From: an uncultured Bacteroidales bacterium
Lineage (GTDB): Bacteria > Bacteroidota > Bacteroidia > Bacteroidales > Barnesiellaceae
Direction of reading: 5' to 3'
Assembly: GCA_949298955.1 (NCBI GenBank)
Contig: CASFYQ010000011.1
Coordinates: forward strand, 1 to 64,000
DNA: 64,000 bases
The notes beneath the pieces were generated by a model, which saw nothing but the letters and a program-made list of their open reading frames with translations, had not been told where the DNA came from and searched no databases. The position numbers and the translations under genes are program-made. Position 1 is the first letter of the stretch; each line of letters opens with the position of its first letter. Below, in pieces: positions 45,428-53,110 of this stretch.

Positions 45428-45958
45428 ATGAAGAAAAAGAGTATTCTCGATCTGCATCGCATTACGCAAGAAGAGTTTAAACATATCGAAAAGATACCAT
45501 TAGCCGTAGTTTTGGATAATGTACGCAGTTTAAATAACATCGGTTCGGTTTTTCGCACGGCCGATGCTTTCAAGGTATCGTGCATTTATTTGTGCGGAAT
45601 CACGGCTACACCGCCTCATACCGATATACACAAGACAGCCCTGGGTGCCGAAGATAGTGTCGATTGGATATATGAGCAAGATACTTGTGCGGTTGTCGAT
45701 GAGTTATTAAGCAAAGGATACGAGGTTTATGCCGTAGAGCAGGTAGAAGGAAGTATAAGTCTTACCGACATCGAATTGGACAGAAATAAAAAATATGCGG
45801 TCATATTGGGCAACGAGGTGAAAGGAGTACAACAGTCGGTCGTAGATAAGTGCACGGGAAGCATCGAGATACCTCAATTCGGTACCAAACATTCATTAAA
45901 TGTGTCGGTTACTGCCGGCCTGGTTATTTGGGACTTTTTCAAACAGTTGGGATTATAG
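45428..45958 (+). CDS. TrmH/SpoU-type RNA 2'-O-methyltransferase
   Basis: This 176-residue single SPOUT domain protein has the three TrmH motifs: VLDNVRSLNNIGSVFRTADAF (motif 1, with the catalytic Arg), YAVILGNEVKGV (motif 2) and IEIPQFGTKHSLNVSVTAGLVIW (motif 3). It forms a knotted SAM site and methylates a ribose in tRNA or rRNA; the target base is not predictable. It lies alone between the two AT-rich, DnaA-box-containing gaps. Confidence 0.92.
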   Translation: MKKKSILDLHRITQEEFKHIEKIPLAVVLDNVRSLNNIGSVFRTADAFKVSCIYLCGITATPPHTDIHKTALGAEDSVDWIYEQDTCAVVDELLSKGYEVYAVEQVEGSISLTDIELDRNKKYAVILGNEVKGVQQSVVDKCTGSIEIPQFGTKHSLNVSVTAGLVIWDFFKQLGL

Positions 45959-46555
45959 CGATCCTTGTTCTACCAAAACACAAATTCGTTCTATTGTCTT
46001 GTCTTTACCTTCGGGATCCCAATCGGTTTTAAGCGAAGCACCGAATAATTTACCAAAGAATTGCCAAAAATTAGCTCTGAAACTACCCAAAAAAGCCTTT
46101 ATCAATTCATATGATGATTGATTACATTCCCTGTTAATCAACTTGATAAGCATTTTACCCTGCGATAGGGTAAATTTTTTCAACACAGGTTTATATTGTT
46201 GGAAAACTTCTTTTTCCATACGTTTCATGTGCTCTTCGCGAGCCTTGTCGTCGGGCAGAGTTTCCATATATTCATAAGTCTCTATGAATATGGCATAGAT
46301 GAGTTTGGCATATGGTAATGCCTTTTTTACATCGCGCACCGTTTTCCAGTAGAATTTCTCCTCTTTTTTGTTTTTGAATTTTTCAGGAGGATATACATAG
46401 AAAGTGCGCAGTCCAATCATACGCACGGTATCGTTATCAATGATAACCCGATAAAAATGTTTATAAGCCGGGTGTTCTTCCTGAAAAACTTGTGCTCGAA
46501 GGGCAGGTATAGTCAGAAAAACAGTAAAGAATAATATGAATAATCCTCTCTTCAT
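45953..46555 (-). CDS. DUF4294 family exported protein
   Basis: This 200-residue protein begins with a cleavable signal peptide (MKRGLFILFF ... PALRAQ). The DUF4294 core follows, with VIIDNDTVRMIGLRTFYVYPP, KFYWKTVRDVKKALPYAKL and NRECNQSSYELIKAFLGSF. The family is confined to Bacteroidota and its function is unknown to me. It overlaps the end of the SPOUT gene by 6 bases. The start at 46555 (ATG) is preferred to the TTG three codons upstream. Its -7 box sits 6 bases upstream of the ATG. Confidence 0.88.
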   Translation of the reverse strand: MKRGLFILFFTVFLTIPALRAQVFQEEHPAYKHFYRVIIDNDTVRMIGLRTFYVYPPEKFKNKKEEKFYWKTVRDVKKALPYAKLIYAIFIETYEYMETLPDDKAREEHMKRMEKEVFQQYKPVLKKFTLSQGKMLIKLINRECNQSSYELIKAFLGSFRANFWQFFGKLFGASLKTDWDPEGKDKTIERICVLVEQGSL

Positions 46556-46561
46556 TGGGTA

Positions 46562-46569
46562 CAAATGTA
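46562..46569 (-). promoter_or_regulatory. -7 element of the DUF4294 gene
   Basis: TACATTTG on the minus strand; only 6 bases separate it from the ATG, so the transcript might be leaderless. Confidence 0.45.
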
Positions 46570-46963
46570 AATCATTCGCTATTTCAATGATTATTTTTTT
46601 GCAATAATTATAATATTCACAGCTGTTTATAGCGAGTGTGCATAGATTGTCGATAGTTTGTGAATAAAGAAGTTTATAATAAGTAAATAGGTTGATAAAT
46701 AATTATTTATAAATTGTTGATAAATGCACATACAATGAGTTTTCCATGGTTGAAATCTTGTGAATAAGCTGTTGGTATGGTTTTGAAAGCTATATAGTAT
46801 TTTATCTCTTTGCCAATAAGTTTACAAGTTGTTGATAGAAATGTAAATATAAAATTCATATCATTGAAAAACAGATAAATAGTAGCTATTCACAGGTGTG
46901 TATAAACTTAAAAATCTATATATTGATTTTTCTAAAATCTATGGTTGAATAATAGATAAACCC

Positions 46964-46971
46964 TACCTTTG
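46964..46971 (+). promoter_or_regulatory. Promoter -7 element of the radical SAM gene
   Basis: TACCTTTG ends 21 bases before the ATG at 46993. A short palindrome (CCCT...AGGG) encloses it. Confidence 0.6.
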
Positions 46972-46992
46972 CAGGGTAAAAAGTATTTTGTT

Positions 46993-47772
46993 ATGCAGAC
47001 GGTACTATTTCATGAAATCATTTACGGGCCCGTGCACAGCCGTCGTCTGGGCATATCGTTGGGTGTAAATTTGTTGCCGACCGACGGCAAGTTGTGTTCG
47101 TTCGACTGTGTCTACTGCGAGTGCGGATACAATGCCCAAGGGGTAGGCAAGAGCGGTTTGCCTTCGGCCGACCAGGTGGAAAAGGAGTTAAAAACCCGTT
47201 TACAAGCCATGCACGAGGCGGGCGAAAAGCTCGATGTGATTACTTTTGCCGGTAACGGTGAGCCTACTCTTCACCCGCAGTTCGAGCAGATTATAGATAC
47301 TACGCTTTATTTGCGAGATCATTATTATCCCGAGGCCAAGATAAGTGTATTGTCCAATGCGACCCGCATTCACGACGAGTCGGTATTCAGGGCATTGAAC
47401 AGGGTCGATAACAATATTCTCAAACTCGATTCGCTGTGTCCCGAGACGGTGGCACTAATCGACAATCCCAACGACCCGCATTTCGATGTGAATCGTGTGG
47501 TATGCAACTTGAAGCGTTTTTCGGGCAATGTGGTTGTGCAGACCATGTTTCTGCGGGGGTGGCACAACGGGCAGCGCATCGACAATACCGTTGAAAAAGA
47601 ACTCACGCCGTGGTTGGAAGCTTTGCAATATGTTTCGCCCCGCTCGGTGATGATTTATACCATCGACCGGAAAACTCCCGAGGAATCGCTCGAAAAGGTC
47701 TCTCGCGAGGAGTTGGAACAGATTGCCGGAAGGGTGAGGGAATTGGGCTTTGAGGTTTCGGTATCGGCCTGA
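46993..47772 (+). CDS. radical SAM enzyme (COG0731-like, wyosine-synthetase-related group)
   Basis: This 259-residue protein has the radical SAM cluster motif CSFDCVYC (C-x3-C-x2-C) near residue 31, followed by FAGNGEPTLHPQF, the SAM-binding 'GGE-like' motif. It starts with FHEIIYGPVHSRRLGISLG, typical of the small TYW1/COG0731-like bacterial group. The reaction is unknown; bacteria lack wyosine, so RNA modification is only a possibility. The start is the ATG at 46993, as the open frame upstream passes through the promoter. Confidence 0.88.
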   Translation: MQTVLFHEIIYGPVHSRRLGISLGVNLLPTDGKLCSFDCVYCECGYNAQGVGKSGLPSADQVEKELKTRLQAMHEAGEKLDVITFAGNGEPTLHPQFEQIIDTTLYLRDHYYPEAKISVLSNATRIHDESVFRALNRVDNNILKLDSLCPETVALIDNPNDPHFDVNRVVCNLKRFSGNVVVQTMFLRGWHNGQRIDNTVEKELTPWLEALQYVSPRSVMIYTIDRKTPEESLEKVSREELEQIAGRVRELGFEVSVSA

Positions 47773-47810
47773 TAATAAATAGAATAAAATGCCTGATGAT
47801 ACAGGTGTAT

Positions 47811-47852
47811 AAAAAAACAAACCCGGAGTGAAAACCCCGGGTTTGTTTTTTT
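47811..47852. terminator. Bidirectional terminator between radical SAM and sdhB
   Basis: AAAAACAAACCCGG and CCGGGTTTGTTTTT form a perfect 14-bp stem with a 10-base loop. It has A runs on one side and T runs on the other, so it works for both converging genes. Confidence 0.9.
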
Positions 47853-47874
47853 ATAGTGAAAGTCTGTTCGTATT

Positions 47875-48630
47875 TTAGTCTTTCAGTTTGGCGCAGATAA
47901 ACTCGCGGTTGAGGCGGGCGATGTTGGTCAGCGAGATGTTTTTGGGGCATTCAGCAGCGCAGGCACCGGTATTGGTACAGTTACCGAATCCCAGTTCGTC
48001 CATCTTGGCAACCATGGCGCGAGCGCGTTCGGCAGCCTCTACACGGCCTTGCGGCAGAAGGGCAAACTGGCTCACCTTGGCCGATACGAACAACATGGCC
48101 GAACCATTTTTACAAGCAGCTACGCAGGCACCGCAACCGATACAGGTAGCCGAATCCATAGCCTCGTCGGCAGCCAGTTTGGAGATGGGTATGGCATTTG
48201 CATCTTGTGCACCGCCCGTGTTTACCGAGATGTAACCGCCGGCTTGTTGTATTTTGTCGAATGCACGGCGGTCTACCATCAAGTCGCGGATTACGGGAAA
48301 TCCGGCCGAGCGCCAGGGTTCAACCGTAATCACGTCGCCATCTTTGAATTTACGCATGTGCAGTTGACAGGTGGTCACGCTGGTGTCGGGGCCGTGGGGG
48401 TGTCCGTTGATATAGAGCGAGCACATACCGCAGATACCTTCGCGGCAGTCGTGGTCGAAAACTACGGGCTCTTTACCCTCGTTGATAAGTTGCTCGTTAA
48501 GCAGGTCGAGCATTTCGAGGAAAGAGCTGTCGGTAGATACACCGTTGAGTTTGTATTCCTCAAATCTACCTTTTTCTTTGGGCCCTTTTTGGCGCCAAAC
48601 TTTGAGTGTTATATTGATTGTTTTTTCCAT
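47875..48630 (-). CDS. sdhB: succinate dehydrogenase/fumarate reductase iron-sulfur subunit
   Basis: This 251-residue electron-transfer subunit links the flavoprotein to the membrane hemes. The [2Fe-2S] motif is C62, C67, C70 and C88 ([11 protein letters not shown]). The [4Fe-4S] ligands C163-x2-C-x2-C-x3-C ([11 protein letters not shown]) and the [3Fe-4S] cluster ([12 protein letters not shown]) follow. It is the last gene of sdhCAB. In gut Bacteroidales this complex mainly reduces fumarate in anaerobic respiration. Confidence 0.95.
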   Translation of the reverse strand: MEKTINITLKVWRQKGPKEKGRFEEYKLNGVSTDSSFLEMLDLLNEQLINEGKEPVVFDHDCREGICGMCSLYINGHPHGPDTSVTTCQLHMRKFKDGDVITVEPWRSAGFPVIRDLMVDRRAFDKIQQAGGYISVNTGGAQDANAIPISKLAADEAMDSATCIGCGACVAACKNGSAMLFVSAKVSQFALLPQGRVEAAERARAMVAKMDELGFGNCTNTGACAAECPKNISLTNIARLNREFICAKLKD

Positions 48631-48673
48631 AACTTTATTGTATTATACCGGAATTAAACGGCGATTTTACAAA

Positions 48674-50695
48674 TTATTTCTTGTAGTTACGTTGTTGAAC
48701 TTTGATAGCTTCGTATTTCAGTTCTTCTTTCAATAATTCGGGCTTTTTATCTTCGCCTTGGTATTTCCAGCAACTTACATACATAAAGTGTTCATCGTCA
48801 CGTTTAGCCTCTCCGTCTTCGGTTTGATATTCTTCACGGAAATGGCCGCCACAAGACTCTTCGCGGTTGAGGGCGTCGAGAGCCATCAGCTTACCGATTT
48901 CGAGGAAATCTTCTACGCGCAGGGCTTTTTCGAGCTCGACGTTCAGCGTGTTGGCTTCGCCCGGGATACGTACGTTGGTGTAGAACTCTTTCTTCACCTC
49001 TTCGATTTTCTTGAGAGCGGTTTCCAGTCCGGCTTTGTTACGGCCCATGCCTACATACTCTACCATGATGTGGCCCAATTCTTTGTGAATCGAGTCTACC
49101 GAACGTTTACCCTTGATGTTCATCAGGCGGGCAATACGGGCTTTGACAGCCTTTTCGGCTTCTTCAAACTCGGGCAGGTCGGTCGAGAAGCGGGGTACCT
49201 GGATTTGGTCGGAGAGGTAGTTTTGGATTGTGTAGGGGAGCACGAAATAACCGTCGGCCAAACCTTGCATCAGCGCCGATGCACCCAGACGATTGGCGCC
49301 GTGATCCGAGAAATTGGCTTCACCGATAGCGAACAAACCGGGGATAGAGGTCATCAACTCGTAGTCTACCCAAATACCACCCATCGTGTAGTGCGATGCC
49401 GGGTAAATCATCATAGGGGTTTCGTAGGGGTTTTCATCGACAATCTTTTCGTACATTTGGAACAGGTTGCCATAGCGGCTGGCCACAGCCTCTTTACCCT
49501 TGATTTGGATAGCGGCGGCTTCGCCTCCCATGCTTTCGATGATGTGGTGATCGAGACCTTGGATAGCTTGTTTACCCAATCGTTCGATACTTTCTTTGAA
49601 ATCGAGGTAAACGGCATATCCCGTAGCGCCTACACCGTAACCGGCGTCGCAACGTTCTTTGGCGGCACGCGAAGCCACGTCGCGAGGCACGAGGTTACCG
49701 AATGCCGGGTAACGACGTTCCAGATAGTAGTCGCGGTCTTCTTCTTTGATGTCGGTCGGTTTCAGTTTGCCGGCGCGAATAGCCTCGGCGTCTTCTTTTT
49801 TCTTGGGAACCCAAATGCGGCCATCGTTACGCAGCGACTCCGACATCAGTGTCAGTTTCGATTGAAATTCTCCGTGTACAGGAATACAAGTGGGGTGAAT
49901 TTGAGCGTAAGCCGGATTGGCGAAATAGGCGCCTTTGTGGTAGCATTGAACGGCAACCGAGCCATTCGAAGCCATGGCATTGGTCGAAAGGAAATATACG
50001 TTACCGTATCCGCCGGTGGCGATAACTACGGCATGAGCAGCAAAACGCTCGATTTCGCCGGTCACCAGATTGCGGGCGATAATACCGCGGGCGCGACCGT
50101 CGATAACCACCAGGTCGAGCATTTCGTAGCGGGTATATTGTTTTACCGTACCTTTCTTTACCTGACGGTTGAGCGATGCATAGGCACCCAGCAACAGCTG
50201 TTGTCCTGTTTGACCTTTGGCGTAGAATGTACGCGATACCTGGGCACCGCCAAACGAACGGTTGGCCAGCTGGCCTCCGTATTCGCGGGCGAACGGTACG
50301 CCTTGGGCCACACATTGGTCGATGATGTTGTTCGACACCTCGGCCAAACGATATACGTTGGCTTCGCGGGCGCGGTAGTCGCCACCCTTGATTGTGTCGT
50401 AGAAGAGGCGGTATACCGAGTCACCGTCGTTTTGGTAATTTTTGGCTGCGTTGATACCGCCTTGTGCGGCGATAGAGTGAGCTCGACGGGGTGAATCTTG
50501 AATACAGAAATTCAGTACGTTGAATCCCAGTTCGCCCAATGTGGCGGCAGCCGAACCGCCGGCAAGACCCGTACCTACGACGATAATGTCAAGACGGCGT
50601 TTGTTGGCCGGGTTCACCAGTTTTTGGTGAGCTTTATAATTGGTCCACTTTTCAGCCAAGGGGCCTTCGGGTATTTTAGAATCTATTGTAGTCAT
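48674..50695 (-). CDS. sdhA: succinate dehydrogenase/fumarate reductase flavoprotein subunit
   Basis: This 673-residue catalytic subunit interconverts succinate and fumarate. The FAD motif is [19 protein letters not shown], with [13 protein letters not shown] and the [15 protein letters not shown] substrate region. The B-type form (about 670 residues, as in Wolinella-like FrdA) fits the SdhC partner with two hemes. It lies between sdhC (36 bases) and sdhB (43 bases). Confidence 0.96.
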   Translation of the reverse strand: MTTIDSKIPEGPLAEKWTNYKAHQKLVNPANKRRLDIIVVGTGLAGGSAAATLGELGFNVLNFCIQDSPRRAHSIAAQGGINAAKNYQNDGDSVYRLFYDTIKGGDYRAREANVYRLAEVSNNIIDQCVAQGVPFAREYGGQLANRSFGGAQVSRTFYAKGQTGQQLLLGAYASLNRQVKKGTVKQYTRYEMLDLVVIDGRARGIIARNLVTGEIERFAAHAVVIATGGYGNVYFLSTNAMASNGSVAVQCYHKGAYFANPAYAQIHPTCIPVHGEFQSKLTLMSESLRNDGRIWVPKKKEDAEAIRAGKLKPTDIKEEDRDYYLERRYPAFGNLVPRDVASRAAKERCDAGYGVGATGYAVYLDFKESIERLGKQAIQGLDHHIIESMGGEAAAIQIKGKEAVASRYGNLFQMYEKIVDENPYETPMMIYPASHYTMGGIWVDYELMTSIPGLFAIGEANFSDHGANRLGASALMQGLADGYFVLPYTIQNYLSDQIQVPRFSTDLPEFEEAEKAVKARIARLMNIKGKRSVDSIHKELGHIMVEYVGMGRNKAGLETALKKIEEVKKEFYTNVRIPGEANTLNVELEKALRVEDFLEIGKLMALDALNREESCGGHFREEYQTEDGEAKRDDEHFMYVSCWKYQGEDKKPELLKEELKYEAIKVQQRNYKK

Positions 50696-50731
50696 AACAA
50701 TTTTTTTTCTGTGAAATGAATAGGTTGGTTA

Positions 50732-51418
50732 TTAAAGACAAGCTCCGCAGCCGGTCAGGCTCATCACGTAGAATGAGATGGCAACGGCAACAAAGCCCAG
50801 GCAAACGATGGTTGCAAAAACGTTGGAGATACATTTCCAACGGTTGAACCATACGTGGTTGTTGATACCCAGGGTTTGGATAGCGCTCCAAAACCCGTGA
50901 GTGAGGTGGAACCACAAGGCTACGAACCAAATGAGGTAAAGAACTACATAAACCGGGTTGCTGAATGTCTGTTGAATCAGAGCAATACCGTCGTGAGGAT
51001 TAACCTCGGGAAGGTGTCCCACGATTTCGTTAAGCTGCATTTTGTACCAGAAATTGAAAAGGTGCAATCCCAAGCCCAGTACTACGATGATACCCAGCAC
51101 GAGCATGTTTTGCGAAGCCCACTCTACCGTTTGCGGACGGGTGTTGACCAGGTAACGGTCGTTGCCGCGGGCCTTCCGGTTTTGCAAAGTCAGCCAAAAG
51201 GCGTAGATGATGTGAATCACGGCTCCGGCGGCGATAATGACTGTGCCTATCAGGGCATACCAGTGTGCACCCAGAAATTGGCAAACGGCATTGTAGCCGT
51301 CATGGCTGATTAACGCCACTAAGTTCATACACATGTGAAACGTTAAAAATAGGACGAGAAAGAGCCCGGTAATACTCATGACTACTTTTCGTCCTATGGA
51401 CGAGTTACTTAACCACAT
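50732..51418 (-). CDS. sdhC: succinate dehydrogenase/fumarate reductase cytochrome b subunit
   Basis: This 228-residue B-type membrane anchor has five membrane helices (for example VVMSITGLFLVLFLTFHMCMNLVAL and YVVLYLIWFVALWFHLTHGFWSA). Histidines at the heads of several helices could bind two hemes. The start at 51418 (MWLSNSSIGRKVVMS) is preferred to a GTG eighteen codons upstream, which would include a hydrophilic run and the promoter's leader. It is the first gene of sdhCAB. Confidence 0.93.
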   Translation of the reverse strand: MWLSNSSIGRKVVMSITGLFLVLFLTFHMCMNLVALISHDGYNAVCQFLGAHWYALIGTVIIAAGAVIHIIYAFWLTLQNRKARGNDRYLVNTRPQTVEWASQNMLVLGIIVVLGLGLHLFNFWYKMQLNEIVGHLPEVNPHDGIALIQQTFSNPVYVVLYLIWFVALWFHLTHGFWSAIQTLGINNHVWFNRWKCISNVFATIVCLGFVAVAISFYVMSLTGCGACL

Positions 51419-51476
51419 AGGATTTGAATTTAAGTTATTATTTGTTGTAAAAAAAATTATGCAATTTTGCACTATG

Positions 51477-51507
51477 CAAAAGTAAATGAAGTAAGCGGAA
51501 TATACAA
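51477..51507 (-). promoter_or_regulatory. Promoter of sdhCAB
   Basis: On the minus strand a TTG box (51505..51507) and TACTTTTG (51477..51484) are separated by 20 bases. It predicts a leader of about 50 bases before sdhC. Confidence 0.75.
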
Positions 51508-51610
51508 GTTAATAAGGAAATATTTCTTTAATGTATAATCCTTTGGCTCCTGCTTTTCCAATCTGAAACGATAAAGAATGTAAATCTTCCTTTTTTTATC
51601 AGAATATCCC

Positions 51611-51618
51611 TATCTTTG
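51611..51618 (+). promoter_or_regulatory. Promoter -7 element of the thioredoxin-like lipoprotein
   Basis: TATCTTTG ends 24 bases before the ATG at 51643. Confidence 0.6.
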
Positions 51619-51642
51619 CCTCGCTATCAATTTACAACGTAT

Positions 51643-52728
51643 ATGAAAAATAGAAATCTTTTCTTGTTAATGGCTACTGCTGCCGCAACAGTTGTTTCTT
51701 GCAACTCCAATCTTTCGTCGTATACCATCAACGGTATAGTTTCTGACTCGATATTGAACGGCCAAACGATTTATCTCACCGATATGGCTTCGCGAGACGT
51801 GCTCGACAGTGCCGTAATCGCCGATGGCAAGTTTGAGATTACAGGCAAAGTCGATACTGCTTTCGTGGGTATGTTGCAGGTTCGTCCCTATCGCATGGGT
51901 TTTATTATCGAGAAAGGCAATATCGATGTCGAACTGGGCAAGACCGACAAGGTATCGGGTACACCTCTGAACGATGAGTTCGCTGCGTTTATGAACGATA
52001 TCGATTCTTTGAATCAAATCTTCATCGCCAAGCAGCAGGAGATTCTGGATAAAGGTCTTTCCAAAGAAGAGGCTTCGGCCGAATGGGATAAGACGCAGGT
52101 AGAATTTATCATGCCCGAGATAAACAAGCTTTTCTCTCACTATTACGATCGCAATAACAACAATGCCGTGGGTGCATGGACGCTCTTCAACTGGGATCTT
52201 GCTCCCGAGCCTCTCGACTCGGCCATCAATTTGGCAGGCGATGTGCTCAAAGCCGACCCGCTCGTAAAATTGATGCAACAACGTCTCGAGTTGTATAAGA
52301 AGACTGCCGAGGGTCAGATGTTTACCGATTTCACTATCGAGCAACCCGACGGTACGAAAGCTTCGCTCTCCGATTACGTAGGTAAAGGCAAATATGTATT
52401 GGTCGATTTTTGGGCTTCGTGGTGCGGTCCCTGCCGGGGCGAAATTCCCAATATTAAGGAGCTGTATGACAAGTACCACGACAAAGGCCTCGATGTGCTG
52501 GGTGTAGCCGTATGGGACAGCCCCGAGGATACTCGCAAGGCTATCGACGAGCTGGGTATCGTTTGGCCGCAAATCATCAATGCACAACAGATACCTACCA
52601 CCCTTTACAGCATTCAGGGTATTCCCCACATCATCTTGTTTGCTCCCGATGGTACTATCGTGGCACGCGACTTGCGTGACGAAGCTATGAAAGAAAAAGT
52701 AGCCGAAGTGATGAAAACCGTGAAATAA
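51643..52728 (+). CDS. thioredoxin-like lipoprotein with N-terminal DUF4369 domain
   Basis: This 361-residue exported lipoprotein has a lipobox Cys at about 20 (AATVVSCNS). A beta-rich DUF4369-like domain (~25-115) and a linker helix region follow, then a TlpA/ResA-type thioredoxin domain from about 235. The redox site is WCGPC with C261 and C264 in FWASWCGPCRGE. It probably reduces or reshuffles disulfides in the periplasm; partners are unknown. It stands alone between sdhC and a terminator. Confidence 0.93.
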   Translation: MKNRNLFLLMATAAATVVSCNSNLSSYTINGIVSDSILNGQTIYLTDMASRDVLDSAVIADGKFEITGKVDTAFVGMLQVRPYRMGFIIEKGNIDVELGKTDKVSGTPLNDEFAAFMNDIDSLNQIFIAKQQEILDKGLSKEEASAEWDKTQVEFIMPEINKLFSHYYDRNNNNAVGAWTLFNWDLAPEPLDSAINLAGDVLKADPLVKLMQQRLELYKKTAEGQMFTDFTIEQPDGTKASLSDYVGKGKYVLVDFWASWCGPCRGEIPNIKELYDKYHDKGLDVLGVAVWDSPEDTRKAIDELGIVWPQIINAQQIPTTLYSIQGIPHIILFAPDGTIVARDLRDEAMKEKVAEVMKTVK

Positions 52729-52757
52729 GCATAAACTTACTGTTTCCATAAAAGTTT

Positions 52758-52803
52758 CGACAGAGCCTCTCTTGCCACCGCGCAAGGGGGCTCTGTCGTT
52801 TAT
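52758..52803 (+). terminator. Terminator after the thioredoxin-like gene
   Basis: CGACAGAGCC pairs with GGCTCTGTCG (10 bp perfect), followed by TTTAT. It begins 30 bases after the stop. The inner loop has a small extra stem. Confidence 0.8.
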
Positions 52804-52805
52804 TT

Positions 52806-53031
52806 GTCTATCTATCAGAGAGTGTCGTGAGGCATTCGACGCAACAGTTTTGACTCTTTGGATTCTCGATACCTTTTTTGCCCTGAAATATCCGCCATAA
52901 AAGAGCATTTGTAAGTTCTGTTTCGAGTAATTATCCCAACTGTTTTTGATGTTTCATTTCTTTTTCTTTTTCATGTCGTTTTTGTTTCTAATAGAAAATT
53001 ATCGAATTTATAAAGAAACTAAACGAAATCT
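52806..53031. other. Gene-free AT-rich gap before the beta-helix gene
   Basis: No credible ORF is present; the only supported elements are the terminator just before and the promoter just after. The right half is strongly AT-rich. Confidence 0.4.
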
Positions 53032-53062
53032 TTTGTATATAAATAAAAAAATATTATACTTG
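53032..53062 (+). promoter_or_regulatory. Promoter of the beta-helix surface protein gene
   Basis: TTTG (53032..53035) and TATACTTG (53055..53062) with a 19-base spacer. One base differs from the -7 consensus. The predicted leader is about 42 bases. Confidence 0.7.
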
Positions 53063-53110
53063 CAGAAAATAATAAATTTCATTTCTTATCATCATCTAAA
53101 AAGTGCTATT

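Larger units (their letters stand above)
46556..46992. other. AT-rich DnaA-box cluster (right part of a candidate oriC)
   Basis: This gap between the DUF4294 gene and the radical SAM gene holds three exact TTATNCACA boxes on the minus strand: TTATTCACA at 46659..46667, again at 46759..46767 exactly 100 bases on, and TTATACACA at 46897..46905. One-mismatch boxes are ATATTCACA (46613..46621), TTATGCACA-like (46637..46645) and CTATTCACA (46886..46894). TTATCAAC-type sites occur at 46690..46698 and 46715..46723. Long A/T runs between them could be the unwinding element. Confidence 0.65.

Noticed and set aside
48758..50494. A very long open frame on the plus strand opposite sdhA
   Set aside because: It is fully antisense to a clear sdhA gene. 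The encoded sequence is enriched in Val, Phe and Gly and has no recognisable domain. It is the usual by-product of a GC-rich gene with few stops on the opposite strand.
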